Assembly: GCF_000373645.1 (NCBI RefSeq)
Contig: NZ_KB892020.1
Span: forward strand, 34,069-98,068
Direction of reading: 5' to 3'
DNA length: 64,000 bases
Origin: Streptomyces sp. ATexAB-D23
GTDB lineage: Bacteria; Actinomycetota; Actinomycetes; Streptomycetales; Streptomycetaceae
The notes beneath the pieces were generated by a model that made no database searches, was not told where the DNA came from, and saw only the letters and a program-made list of their open reading frames with translations. Within the stretch, counting starts at the first letter, position 1; the number at the start of each line of letters is the position of its first letter. Of the stretch, positions 8,407 to 17,531 are shown in pieces. The position numbers were made by a program, and so were the translations under genes.

Positions 8407-10055
8407 ACGCACTCGTCCCGCTGCCGGTGCTGCTCCCGCTCTGCGCCACCGGACTGAGCCTGACCTTCGGCACCCGGCTCAAGCGGTTCCAGCGCTTCAT
8501 CAGCGTCGCCGTGCTCACCGCCGTCCTCGGGCTCTCCGTCACCCTGATGGTCGCCGCCGACACCGAGGGCCCGCTCTCCGTCCACCTCGGCGACTTCGCA
8601 CCGCCGCTCGGCATCACCCTGGTCGCCGACCGGCTCTCCGGCCTGATGCTGACGATCTCCTCGGCCGTCACCCTGTGCGTCCTCGTCTACTCCCTGGGCC
8701 AGGGCATGGCCGACCGCGACGAGGAGACGCCCGTAGCGGTCTTCCACCCCGCCTACCTGATCCTGGTCGCCGGGGTCTCCTGCACCTTCCTCGCGGGCGA
8801 CCTGGTCAACCTCTACGTCGGCTTCGAGATCATGCTCGTCGCCAGCTTCGTCCTGCTGACTCTCGGCGGCACCGGCCCCCGCATCCGGGCGGGCTCCACC
8901 TACGTGATCATCTCGCTGTTCTCCTCGATGCTCTTCCTCACAGCCATCGCCATGACCTACGCGGCGGCCGGCACCGTCAACTTCGCCCAGCTGGCCGGGC
9001 GCCTCGCGGACCTTCCGCTGGGCGTCCAGACGCTCATCCAGGCCATGCTGCTGACGGTCTTCGCCATCAAGGCCGCAGTCTTCCCGCTCGCCGCCTGGCT
9101 CCCCGACTCCTACCCCACCGCCCCCGCCCCCGTGACCGCCGTCTTCGCCGGGCTGCTCACCAAGGTCGGCGTCTACTGCATGCTCCGCACCGAGACGCTG
9201 CTCTTCCCCGGCAACCGGCTCGGCGACCTGCTGATGGCGGCCGCGCTCGCCTCGATGATCGTCGGCATCCTGGGGGCCGTCGCCCAGACCGACCTCAAGC
9301 GGCTGCTCTCCTTCACCCTCATCAGCCACATCGGTTACATGGTCTTCGGGATCGGCCTCGCCACCCGGGAGGCGTACGGCGGGGCGATCGTCTACGTCGT
9401 CCACCACATCACCGTCCAGACGACGCTGTTCCTGGTCGCCGGGCTGATCGAACGACGGAGCGGCACCACCGAACTGACCCGGATCGGCGGCATCGCCCGC
9501 GCGGCCCCCGCACTCGCCGTCCTCTTCTTCGTCCCCGCGATGAACCTGGCCGGCATCCCACCGCTCTCCGGCTTCATCGGCAAGCTCGGCCTGATGCGCG
9601 CCGGCGTCGCCGACGGCGGGGTATGGGCGTGGATCCTCGTCATCGGCGCCACCGCCACCAGCCTGCTCACGCTGTACGTCGTGGCCAAGGTCTGGAACCT
9701 GGCCTTCTGGCGGGCCGCGCCCCCCGGACAGGCCGCCGCCGGCACGGTCCTGGAGTCGGACGACGACAGCGACGACGACACCGACGAGGGCCCCGACCGG
9801 ATGCCCGGCACCGGAGACGAGGGCGTACGCCTGCGCCACCAGCCGGCCGGGCTCGCGGTCGCCGCCACCCTGCACGGCCGCGCCGTCACCACCACGAGTG
9901 TGCTGCCCCGCCCGATGATCTGGGCGACCGCCGCCACCGTCGCCCTCGGGCTCGCCTTCACCGTGTTCGCCGGACCGCTGACCTCGTACACCGACCGCTC
10001 GGCCGCCGAGCTCATCGCCCGTACCCCCTACATCGAGGAGGTGCTCGGCCGGTGA
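8403..10055 (+). CDS. mrpD: Mrp antiporter subunit D
   Basis: A 550-residue membrane subunit of the antiporter, homologous to NuoN/NuoM. It has the proton-translocation landmarks GFEIMLVASF (glutamate in a helix), KAAVFPLAAWLPDSYP and the LLTKVGVY lysine helix. A strongly acidic insert (ESDDDSDDDTDEGPD, about residue 455) interrupts the C-terminal part before a last hydrophobic segment. The acidic insert is not a usual part of the family core. ATG 8403 overlaps the mrpC stop. The GTGA at its end starts mrpE. Confidence 0.92.
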   Translation: MNALVPLPVLLPLCATGLSLTFGTRLKRFQRFISVAVLTAVLGLSVTLMVAADTEGPLSVHLGDFAPPLGITLVADRLSGLMLTISSAVTLCVLVYSLGQGMADRDEETPVAVFHPAYLILVAGVSCTFLAGDLVNLYVGFEIMLVASFVLLTLGGTGPRIRAGSTYVIISLFSSMLFLTAIAMTYAAAGTVNFAQLAGRLADLPLGVQTLIQAMLLTVFAIKAAVFPLAAWLPDSYPTAPAPVTAVFAGLLTKVGVYCMLRTETLLFPGNRLGDLLMAAALASMIVGILGAVAQTDLKRLLSFTLISHIGYMVFGIGLATREAYGGAIVYVVHHITVQTTLFLVAGLIERRSGTTELTRIGGIARAAPALAVLFFVPAMNLAGIPPLSGFIGKLGLMRAGVADGGVWAWILVIGATATSLLTLYVVAKVWNLAFWRAAPPGQAAAGTVLESDDDSDDDTDEGPDRMPGTGDEGVRLRHQPAGLAVAATLHGRAVTTTSVLPRPMIWATAATVALGLAFTVFAGPLTSYTDRSAAELIARTPYIEEVLGR

Positions 10056-10687
10056 GACGCCTCGTCACCTTCTCCTTCCGGAACAAGGACCTGCCGCCCT
10101 TCAGCGCCGTGTTCGGCCGCCGCCGCGTGCTCGACCTCCCGCTCATCGCCTGGCTCACCGTCATCTGGGTGCTGCTCTGGTCCAGCCTGAACTGGGCCAA
10201 CCTGCTCACCGGGGCCGTGGTCGCGGTGGCCGTCTCCCTGGCGTTTCCGCTGCCCAGGGTCGACCTCGGACTGCGGCTGCACCCCTGGGGCATCCTGCGG
10301 CTGAGCGGCTATCTGCTCTACGACATGTACACCTCGGGCGTGAAGGTGACCCGGCAGATCCACGGCCGCCACCCGCGCCGGGGGGCCGTCATCGCCGTAC
10401 CGCTGCGCTGCCGCTCGGACCTGATGCTCACCGCCGTCGCCGTCGGGGTGTCCAACGTGCCCGACAGCTCGGTCGTCGAGGTGCGCCGCGCCACCGCCAC
10501 CGTCTTCGTGCACATCCTGGACGGCCGGCCCACCGAGCTGGCGGCGGCCAGGCGGTCCGTCTGGCGCATGGAGGAGCTGATGGTACGGGCCTTCGGCACC
10601 CGCGACGAGATCGAACGGGTCGCCGCACCGCCCCCGCGACTGCCGCACACCGGCGGGCGGCCGGGAGACCAGGAGGAGGGCACATGA
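10052..10687 (+). CDS. mrpE: Mrp antiporter subunit E
   Basis: A 211-residue subunit with two or three N-terminal membrane helices (LIAWLTVIWVLLWSS...) and a cytoplasmic C-terminal half with the family pattern VAVGVSNVPDSSVVEV. The start is GTG 10052, overlapping the mrpD stop. The end overlaps mrpF by 4 nt. The N-terminal ~25 residues are a basic extension. MrpE is needed for full activity or assembly of the complex in other bacteria. Confidence 0.88.
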   Translation: MRRLVTFSFRNKDLPPFSAVFGRRRVLDLPLIAWLTVIWVLLWSSLNWANLLTGAVVAVAVSLAFPLPRVDLGLRLHPWGILRLSGYLLYDMYTSGVKVTRQIHGRHPRRGAVIAVPLRCRSDLMLTAVAVGVSNVPDSSVVEVRRATATVFVHILDGRPTELAAARRSVWRMEELMVRAFGTRDEIERVAAPPPRLPHTGGRPGDQEEGT

Positions 10688-11019
10688 GCGCGCCGGAGAC
10701 CGTGGACCGGGTGCTGCTCTTCGCGGCCGTCGTCGTGACCGTCATCGCGGGCGCGGCCCTGCTGGCGCGCATCTGGCGGGGGCCCTCGATGCTGGACCGG
10801 GCCATCGCGCTGGACGTCTGCGCGGCCCTCATCATCGCCGGGCTCGGCGCCAAGTCGGCCTTCGCGCGCGACCCGTTCTACTTCCCGATCATGCTGGTGC
10901 TGGCCTTCCTCGGCTTCACCGGTTCCGTCGGCATCGCCCGCTTCATCGCCGTACGCGACCGGCCGCCGGGCCACCCGCACGGGGAGCGGACCCGGCACGG
11001 CGGGGAGGAGAAGCCATGA
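10684..11019 (+). CDS. mrpF: Mrp antiporter subunit F
   Basis: A 111-residue subunit with three membrane helices and the typical MrpF motif RIWRGPSMLDRAIALD around residue 28. A short Arg/His-rich cytoplasmic tail follows. ATG 10684 overlaps the mrpE stop and the mrpF stop overlaps mrpG, so the six genes form one translationally coupled operon. Confidence 0.9.
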   Translation: MSAPETVDRVLLFAAVVVTVIAGAALLARIWRGPSMLDRAIALDVCAALIIAGLGAKSAFARDPFYFPIMLVLAFLGFTGSVGIARFIAVRDRPPGHPHGERTRHGGEEKP

Positions 11020-11369
11020 GCGTCTGGCTCCAGATCCTCGACACGGCGGGCGCGGCACTGGTGCTGATCGGCGCCGCCATCTGCCTGCTCGGTGTGATCG
11101 GCATGCTGAAGCTGCCGGACGTGCTCTCGCGCAGCCATGCCGCGACCAAACCGCAGGCGCTGGGCATGCTGATCGTGCTGGCCGGTGTGGCGCTGCGGCT
11201 GCGCAGCGGCATGGATCTCGCCACGCTCGCGCTCATCGGCTTCTTCCAGCTGATGACCGGGCCGGTGGCGGCGCACCTGGTCGCGCGCTCCGCCTACCGG
11301 ACCGGGCAGGTCGACCACGGTGAGCTGCTCTTCGACGACCTCGACGAGCAGCTCACCGAGGAGCACTGA
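11016..11369 (+). CDS. mrpG: Mrp antiporter subunit G
   Basis: A 117-residue last subunit, homologous to MnhG/PhaG. It has three hydrophobic helices, the motif GVIGMLKLPDVLSRSHAATK near residue 27 and a short acidic tail. It ends the mrp operon. The stop is only 6 nt from the stop of the convergent marR-type gene, so no dedicated terminator fits between them. Confidence 0.9.
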   Translation: MSVWLQILDTAGAALVLIGAAICLLGVIGMLKLPDVLSRSHAATKPQALGMLIVLAGVALRLRSGMDLATLALIGFFQLMTGPVAAHLVARSAYRTGQVDHGELLFDDLDEQLTEEH

Positions 11370-11375
11370 TCCGGC

Positions 11376-11939
11376 CTACGGCGAAGGGGTCGCGCGGATG
11401 TTGCTGAGCCCGAGCCCGAGATCGCGCCCGGTGCCGCGCAGCCGCCGGGCCATCCCGTCCTCCATCACCCGGGCGAGGAGGGCCAGCGCGTCGGCCACCC
11501 GGGTCCGGTCCTCGCCGAGCCCGGCCAGCAGCTCGGTCTCGATCTCCACCTGGCGCGGGAAGAGCGCGTCGATCGCCGCCTTGCCCGACTCCGTGATGGT
11601 CACCAGCGCGGCCCGCCGGTCGGCCGGGCTGGGGGTGCGCTCGATGTGGCCGCGCTTCTCCAGCTTGGCCAGCGTCTTGCTGACCCCGGCCCGCGACAGC
11701 CCCATGTTGTCTGCCAGCCTGCGGGCGATGGCGGGCTCGGTGGCGTGCCGCAGCGGAATCAGCAGCTCCGCCTCGGGGCCGGTGAGCGGGGCGCCCTCGT
11801 AGAGCGGCTCCAGGGCGAGGTCGAACAGCGAGGACACCTGTTTGACCAGGGCCACGACCTCCATGGCGGAGATGTCGAGCCCGGGATTGTGGCTGGCCCA
11901 CGCATCGCGTACGCCGTCGGGATGGGACTGCACCGGCAC
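11376..11939 (-). CDS. MarR-family transcriptional regulator
   Basis: A 187-residue winged-helix DNA-binding protein, expected to act as a dimer. Recognition-helix and wing features are visible: MGLSRAGVSKTLAKLEKRGHIERTPSPADRRAALVTIT around residues 90-128, with the DRR wing typical of MarR. It is transcribed away from the MFS exporter gene. A near-perfect 14-bp palindrome lies between the two starts, so it most likely represses the exporter, and perhaps itself, until a ligand binds. The ligand is unknown. Confidence 0.88.
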   Translation of the reverse strand: MPVQSHPDGVRDAWASHNPGLDISAMEVVALVKQVSSLFDLALEPLYEGAPLTGPEAELLIPLRHATEPAIARRLADNMGLSRAGVSKTLAKLEKRGHIERTPSPADRRAALVTITESGKAAIDALFPRQVEIETELLAGLGEDRTRVADALALLARVMEDGMARRLRGTGRDLGLGLSNIRATPSP

Positions 11940-11976
11940 TCCTTCGTCAGCGGCGAGCTTATCGAATCCCCGCTTT

Positions 11977-11990
11977 GTTAACTAGTGAAC
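11977..11990. promoter_or_regulatory. Operator candidate between marR-type and MFS genes
   Basis: GTTAACTAGTGAAC is a 14-bp palindrome with one mismatched pair (GTT-x-ACTAGT-x-AAC). It sits 38-51 nt upstream of the marR-type start and 20-34 nt before ATG 12011 of the exporter, where a MarR dimer would block both promoters. TTATCT at 11998-12003 could be the exporter's -10, giving an almost leaderless mRNA. Confidence 0.5.
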
Positions 11991-12010
11991 CATCGGTTAT
12001 CTTTTTCGTC

Positions 12011-13279
12011 ATGCTCTCTCGTCCCCCCGCCTCCGCCGAGGCGACCCAGCAGGCCGCTCCGTCCGTCCCGCCCGGCCGGGCCTCCGCCCTGATCGCCGTG
12101 CTCGGCGCGCTCACCGCCGTCGCCCCGCTCGCCACCGACATGTACGTGCCCGGCTTCCCCTCGATGGGCACCGCCCTGCACGCGAGCGGCTCGGCCGTGC
12201 AGCTCACGCTCACCGCGTTCCTGGTCGGCATGGTCGTGGGCCAGCTGCTCATCGGCCCGGTCAGCGACGGCTGGGGCCGCCGCAGGCTCCTCATCGCCGG
12301 AGCGGGCGGCTTCATCGCCTTCTCCCTGCTGTGCGCCGTCGCCCCGAACGTGGAGCTGCTCACCGCGGCCCGGTTCCTCCAGGGCTTCGCGGGCGCCGCC
12401 GGCATGGTGCTCGCCCGCGCGGTGATCACCGACTGCTTCCACGGCGCCGACGTGCCCCGCTACTTCGCGCTGCTCTCGCAGATCCTCGGCATCGCGCCGA
12501 TCATCGCGCCCGTCATCGGCGGCGCGGTCCTCTCGGTGTCGACCTGGCGCGCGATCTTCGTCGTGCTCGCCGTGATCGGTGTACTGCTGTTCGCCGCCGT
12601 GATCAGGTACGTCCCCGAGACGCTGCCGCCCGAGCGGCGGCACGGCGGGGGCCTCACGGGGACGTTCCGCACGATGGGCACGCTGCTGACCCGCCGCGCC
12701 TTCATGGGGTACGTGCTCGTGCTCGGCTTCACATCGGCGGCGCTGTTCGCCTACATCAGCGGCTCCAGCTTCGTCTTCCAGAACGTGCACGGCGTATCGC
12801 CCACCGTCTACTCGCTGATCTTCGCCTCGAACGCCGTGGGCATGCTGATCGGCGGGGTCACCTTCGCGCGGTTCGCCGGCCGGGTCGGCCTGAACAGGCT
12901 CCTGATCATCGGCCTCGCCGTCTCCGGCGCCGGGGCCCTGGCCCTGCTCGTGATCCCCGCCCTGGCCGGGCAGAGCCTCGCCGTCAGCTGGATCTGCCTC
13001 TTCGTCGCCATGTCCGGCGTCGCGCTGATCTTCCCCTCGACCATGAGCATCGGCCAGAACCTCGGCCGCCGCGCCCCGGGTGCCGCGTCGGCGCTCATCG
13101 GCGGCCTCCAGTTCCTGTTCGGCGCCGCCGCCTCCCCGCTCGTCGGCCTCTTCGGTGAGGACACCGCGACCCCCATGGCCGTCATCATGCTCGCCGCCCT
13201 CGCTCTGGCCGGCCTCGCCCTCGTCCTGCTCGCCCGGCCGTGGCGGGCGCACGGCGAGGTCGGCGCCGACCGCTCCTGA
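12011..13279 (+). CDS. Bcr/CflA-type MFS drug exporter
   Basis: A 422-residue, 12-helix major facilitator transporter of the drug/H+ antiporter type. It carries LATDMYVPGFPSM at the end of helix 1, typical of Bcr/CflA proteins, and the motif-A loop GPVSDGWGRRR near residue 80. Exports toxic compounds across the cell membrane. The true substrate is not deducible. ATG 12011 is preferred. A TTG at 11975 in frame would run through the operator and adds an unlikely leader. Neither has a strong ribosome site, which fits leaderless translation. Control by the divergent MarR-type gene is inferred. Confidence 0.86.
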   Translation: MLSRPPASAEATQQAAPSVPPGRASALIAVLGALTAVAPLATDMYVPGFPSMGTALHASGSAVQLTLTAFLVGMVVGQLLIGPVSDGWGRRRLLIAGAGGFIAFSLLCAVAPNVELLTAARFLQGFAGAAGMVLARAVITDCFHGADVPRYFALLSQILGIAPIIAPVIGGAVLSVSTWRAIFVVLAVIGVLLFAAVIRYVPETLPPERRHGGGLTGTFRTMGTLLTRRAFMGYVLVLGFTSAALFAYISGSSFVFQNVHGVSPTVYSLIFASNAVGMLIGGVTFARFAGRVGLNRLLIIGLAVSGAGALALLVIPALAGQSLAVSWICLFVAMSGVALIFPSTMSIGQNLGRRAPGAASALIGGLQFLFGAAASPLVGLFGEDTATPMAVIMLAALALAGLALVLLARPWRAHGEVGADRS

Positions 13280-13295
13280 CCCACGCGGTCACACC

Positions 13296-13327
13296 CGGGC
13301 CGCCGGTCTTCTCACACCGGCGGCCCG
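13296..13327 (+). terminator. Terminator after the MFS gene
   Basis: CGGGCCGCCGGT and ACCGGCGGCCCG form a perfect 12-bp stem with an 8-nt loop, 16 nt after the exporter stop codon. Confidence 0.7.
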
Positions 13328-13433
13328 CGCGATGTGCGGCGAGCGTTACCGCCCATGATCGGCCGGGGCCACACCGGCGTAACGGGCCATTCCTACCGTC
13401 GGGGCACGATCCGATGTCACGGAAGGTCTCCCG

Positions 13434-16400
13434 GTGCCCCCACACAGCTCGTCGGCCGACACCACTCAGGTCCGTACGGTCTGCTCGTACTGCGGGGTGG
13501 GCTGCGGCATGGTCCTGGACATCGGGTCGGGGCCCGACGGGCGCCGCACCGTCCGCAAGGCGTCGGGGGACAAGGCCCACCCCGCGAACTTCGGCCGGCT
13601 CTGCACCAAGGGGGCGACCACCGCCGACCTGCTCTCCGCCCCCGGCCGGCTGACCACCGCGCTGATGCGGCCCGAACGCGGGGCGGAGCCCGTACCGGTG
13701 GCCGTGGACGAGGCGGTCACCCACACCGCGCGGCGGCTGCGGTCGGTCATCGACGAGCACGGGCCGGACGCGGTCGCGCTCTACGTCTCCGGGCAGATGA
13801 GCCTGGAGGCGCAGTACCTCGCCAACAAGCTCGCCAAGGGGTTCGTCCGGACCAGCCGGATGGAGTCCAACTCCCGGCTGTGCATGGCGAGCGCGGGCAG
13901 CGGCTACAAGCTCTCGCTCGGCGCCGACGGCCCGCCCGGCTCGTACGACGACCTCGACCACGCGGACGTCTTCCTCGTCATCGGCGCCAACATGGCCGAC
14001 TGCCACCCGATCCTCTTCCTGCGGCTCCTGGACCGGGTCAAGGCGGGCGCCAAGCTCATCGTCGTGGACCCGCGCCGCACCGCCACCGCCGACAAGGCCG
14101 ACCTCTTCCTGCGCGTCAACCCCGGAACCGACCTGGCCCTCCTCAACGGGCTGCTGCACCTGCTCCACGCGGACGGGCACACCGACCCCGCGTTCATCGC
14201 GGAGCGCACCGAGGGCTGGGAGGCGATGGAGGAGTTCCTCGCGGACTACCCGCCCGCCGCCGTCGCCGCGGTCACCGGCGTCCCGGAGGAGGACATCCGC
14301 CGCGCGGCCCGCTGGATCGGCGGGGCGGCCGAGTGGACGAGCTGCTGGACGATGGGGCTCAACCAGTCCACGCACGGCACCTGGAACACCAACGCGCTGA
14401 TCAACCTGCACCTGGCGACCGGCGCGATCTGCCGCCGGGGCAGCGGCCCCCTCTCGCTCACCGGCCAGCCCAACGCCATGGGCGGCCGCGAGATGGGCTA
14501 CATGGGACCGGGCCTGCCCGGCCAGCGCTCCCTCCTGGACGACGAGGACCGTGCCTTCACCGAAGCGCTCTGGGGCCTGGAGCCCGGCACGCTGCGCAAG
14601 GACGAGTGCGGCCGGGGGACCGTGGAGATGTTCGAGCGGATGGCGGCCGGCGACATCAAGGCGTGCTGGATCATCTGCACCAACCCGGTCGCGTCTGTCG
14701 CCAACCGCCGCACCGTCATCGAGGCGCTGGAGCGGGCCGAACTCGTCATCACCCAGGACGTGTTCGCCGACACCGAGACCAACGCGTACGCCGACGTCGT
14801 GCTGCCCGGCGCGCTGTGGAGCGAGGCGGAGGGCGTGCTCGTCAACAGCGAACGCAACCTCACCCTCGCCCGCCCCGCCGTGGACCCGCCCGGCGAGGCC
14901 CTCGCGGACTGGCGGATCATCGCCCGCGTCGCCTGCGAGATGGGGTACGCCGACGCCTTCACGTACGACAGCGCCGAGGAGGTCTTCGAGGAGCTGAAGC
15001 GCGCGGCGAACCCGCGCACCGGCTACGACCTGCGGGGCGTGACGTACGAGCGGCTGCGCACCGCGCCCGTGCAGTGGCCCGCCCCCACGGCCCAGAGCCC
15101 CGACCGCAACCCGGTCCGCTACCTCACCCCGGACGGCGCGGGGCCGGTCTTCCCGACACCCACCGGACGCGCCCGCTTCTTCGCCCGGCCCCACCTGCCG
15201 GCCGCCGAACTTCCCGACGACGACTATCCGTTCACGCTCAACACCGGGCGGCTCCAGCACCAGTGGCACACCCTCACCAAGACCGGCAGGGTCGCCAGGC
15301 TCAACAAGCTGAACCCGGGCCCCTTCGTCGAACTGCACCCCGAGGACGCGGCGCGGCTCCGGATCGCCGAGGGCGACACGGTGGAGGTCGAGTCGCGGCG
15401 CGGCCGTGCCGTGCTGCCGGCCGTGGTGACGGACCGGGTGGCACCGGGCTGCTGCTTCGCGCCCTTCCACTGGAACGACCTGTTCGGCGAATACCTCAGC
15501 GTCAACGCGGTGACCAGCGACGCCGTCGACCCGGTCTCCTTCCAGCCGGAGTTCAAGGTGTGTGCGGTGGCGCTGACGAAAGTGGCCGCCGCGCCGGCCC
15601 CGGTCACGCATCCGGCCCCGGCCGAGGCCACCGGACCCGCCGAGGTCGCCGGACCCGCCGAGGTATTCGGCCTGGAGAGCGCGCCGCCCCCCGTGCTCGC
15701 CGAGCACGAGCGCCAGTACCTGGTGGGATTCCTCGCCGGACTGCCCCTGGGCGCACCCGGCGTCCCCGTGCTCCCGGCCGGCGCGCCCTTCAGTACGGAG
15801 CACGCCCGCTGGGTCGACGGGGTCCTGGCCGGCATGTACTCGCGCACCGGACAGCCCGCCGCCGACCCCGCGCCGCCCGCCCCCGCGGAGGCGCCGCCCG
15901 GCCGCGAGGTGGTCGTGCTGTGGGCCTCGCAGACGGGCAACGCCGAGGAGTTCGCCGTCGCCACCGCCGACCGGCTCACCGCGACCGGCCACCGGACGCG
16001 GCTCCTCGGCATGGACGAGGCCGACCCGCGCGCCCTGCCGCCCGCCTCGGACCTGCTGCTGATCACCAGCACCTTCGGCGACGGCGACGCGCCCGACAAC
16101 GGCTCCGGGTTCTGGGAGGCCCTGACCGCCGCCGACAGCCCGCCCCTGGACGGCAGGCGGTACGCGGTGCTGGCCTTCGGCGACTCCTCGTACGACGACT
16201 TCTGCGGGCACGGACGGCGCCTCGACCGGCGCCTCGACGAGCTGGGGGCCGTCCGGCTCGCGCCGCGCACCGACTGCGAACCCGACTACGAGCCGTCCGC
16301 CCTGAGCTGGCTGGACCAGGTCCTGGCCGGCCTCACCGCCCCGCAGGACGGGACGGCCCCCGCGCCCGCCGCCGCCCCCGCCCCTGCCAGGAGCGCCAAG

Positions 16401-17516
16401 CCCGAGCCGGTCACGGCCCGGCTCTGCGGCAACCGGCTGCTCGGGCTGCCCGGCGCGGGCAAGGAGGTCCGCCGGTTCACCTTCGACACCTCCGGCACCG
16501 GCACCGCCCTGGACTACGCGGCCGGTGACGCCCTCGGCGTACACCCCGTCAACAACGCCGCGCTCGTCGCCGAATGGCTCGCGGTCACCGGACTCGACGC
16601 CGACGCCGCGATCGAGGTCCCCGGCCTCGACGGCCTCCGGCTGGGCGACGCGCTGCTCACCCACCTGGACATCACCCGGCTCACCCCCGCACTGCTCGGC
16701 TTCGTCACCGAACGCACCGGGGACCGGGAGCTGAAGAAGATGCTGCGGCCCGACAACAAGGGCGAGCTGGCCCGCTGGTCCTGGGGCCGGCAGGCCGTCG
16801 ACGTCCTCGCCGCGTACCAGGTCCGGGCCACGCCCCAGGAGTGGGCCGGCATCCTCAAGCCCCTCCAGCCGCGCCTGTACTCGATCTCCTCCAGCCCGCT
16901 CACCGAGCCGGACCGGCTCTCCCTGACGGTCTCCGTCGTCCGGTACGAGAACCCGGACGGCCTGCCGCGCGCCGGGGTGTGCTCACCCTTCCTCGCGGAC
17001 GCCGAGCCGGACGCCCGGGTCCCGGTCTTCGTCCGGCGCGCCCCGCACTTCCGGCCGCCGGCCCGCCCCGACGCGCCCATGGTGATGGTCGGCCCCGGGA
17101 CCGGCGTGGCTCCGTTCATCGGCTTCCTTGAGGAGCGCCGCGCCCGCCGCGACCCGGGCCCCAACTGGCTGTTCTTCGGGGAGCAGCACCGGGCGACGGA
17201 CTTCTTCTACGAACAGGAGCTGGCGTCGTTCCTCGCCGACGGCACCCTCACCCGGCTGGACACCGCCTTCTCCCGGGACCAGCGCGCCAAGATCTATGTG
17301 CAGGACCGGATGCGCGAGCACGGCGCCAAGCTGTGGACCTGGCTGCGCGACGGCGCCCATTTCTACGTCTGCGGCGACGCCGCGCGGATGGCGAAGGACG
17401 TCGACCGGGCGCTGCGCGACATCGCCGTCGCCCACGGCGGGCTCGACCCCGACGCGGCGGCCCTGTACGTGAAGCAGCTCGCCGCCGACAAGCGGTACGT
17501 CCGCGACGTCTACTGA
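13434..17516 (+). CDS. Assimilatory nitrate reductase fused to NADPH diflavin reductase
   Basis: A 1360-residue cytoplasmic fusion enzyme predicted to reduce nitrate to nitrite. The first ~725 residues are a molybdopterin oxidoreductase of the NasC/NarB type. It has an N-terminal [4Fe-4S] site (Cys17, Cys20, Cys24, Cys57) and a C-terminal molydopterin dinucleotide-binding domain containing NTGRLQHQWHTLTKTGR. A Pro/Ala-rich linker leads to a CysJ-like reductase. That part has an FMN flavodoxin domain from ~residue 824 (WASQTGNAEEF), an FAD domain with RLYSISSSP, and an NADPH domain with GPGTGVAPF, ending in YVRDVY as in sulfite reductase flavoproteins. The chain could pass electrons from NADPH to nitrate without a separate partner. 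GTG 13434 has GGAAGG 8 nt upstream. It converges with molybdate transport genes. Confidence 0.9.
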   Translation: MPPHSSSADTTQVRTVCSYCGVGCGMVLDIGSGPDGRRTVRKASGDKAHPANFGRLCTKGATTADLLSAPGRLTTALMRPERGAEPVPVAVDEAVTHTARRLRSVIDEHGPDAVALYVSGQMSLEAQYLANKLAKGFVRTSRMESNSRLCMASAGSGYKLSLGADGPPGSYDDLDHADVFLVIGANMADCHPILFLRLLDRVKAGAKLIVVDPRRTATADKADLFLRVNPGTDLALLNGLLHLLHADGHTDPAFIAERTEGWEAMEEFLADYPPAAVAAVTGVPEEDIRRAARWIGGAAEWTSCWTMGLNQSTHGTWNTNALINLHLATGAICRRGSGPLSLTGQPNAMGGREMGYMGPGLPGQRSLLDDEDRAFTEALWGLEPGTLRKDECGRGTVEMFERMAAGDIKACWIICTNPVASVANRRTVIEALERAELVITQDVFADTETNAYADVVLPGALWSEAEGVLVNSERNLTLARPAVDPPGEALADWRIIARVACEMGYADAFTYDSAEEVFEELKRAANPRTGYDLRGVTYERLRTAPVQWPAPTAQSPDRNPVRYLTPDGAGPVFPTPTGRARFFARPHLPAAELPDDDYPFTLNTGRLQHQWHTLTKTGRVARLNKLNPGPFVELHPEDAARLRIAEGDTVEVESRRGRAVLPAVVTDRVAPGCCFAPFHWNDLFGEYLSVNAVTSDAVDPVSFQPEFKVCAVALTKVAAAPAPVTHPAPAEATGPAEVAGPAEVFGLESAPPPVLAEHERQYLVGFLAGLPLGAPGVPVLPAGAPFSTEHARWVDGVLAGMYSRTGQPAADPAPPAPAEAPPGREVVVLWASQTGNAEEFAVATADRLTATGHRTRLLGMDEADPRALPPASDLLLITSTFGDGDAPDNGSGFWEALTAADSPPLDGRRYAVLAFGDSSYDDFCGHGRRLDRRLDELGAVRLAPRTDCEPDYEPSALSWLDQVLAGLTAPQDGTAPAPAAAPAPARSAKPEPVTARLCGNRLLGLPGAGKEVRRFTFDTSGTGTALDYAAGDALGVHPVNNAALVAEWLAVTGLDADAAIEVPGLDGLRLGDALLTHLDITRLTPALLGFVTERTGDRELKKMLRPDNKGELARWSWGRQAVDVLAAYQVRATPQEWAGILKPLQPRLYSISSSPLTEPDRLSLTVSVVRYENPDGLPRAGVCSPFLADAEPDARVPVFVRRAPHFRPPARPDAPMVMVGPGTGVAPFIGFLEERRARRDPGPNWLFFGEQHRATDFFYEQELASFLADGTLTRLDTAFSRDQRAKIYVQDRMREHGAKLWTWLRDGAHFYVCGDAARMAKDVDRALRDIAVAHGGLDPDAAALYVKQLAADKRYVRDVY

Positions 17517-17531
17517 CCGGCGGCGCCCCGC

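Noticed and set aside
13322..13433. GlnR box before the nitrate reductase gene
   Set aside because: GTAAC-like half-sites are present (GTTAC, GTAAC), but none has the paired GAAAC-type element at the right spacing.
13185..16664. Minus-strand open frame of 1159 codons opposite the nitrate reductase
   Set aside because: Low-complexity Gly/Arg/Val composition and full overlap with a well-supported gene.
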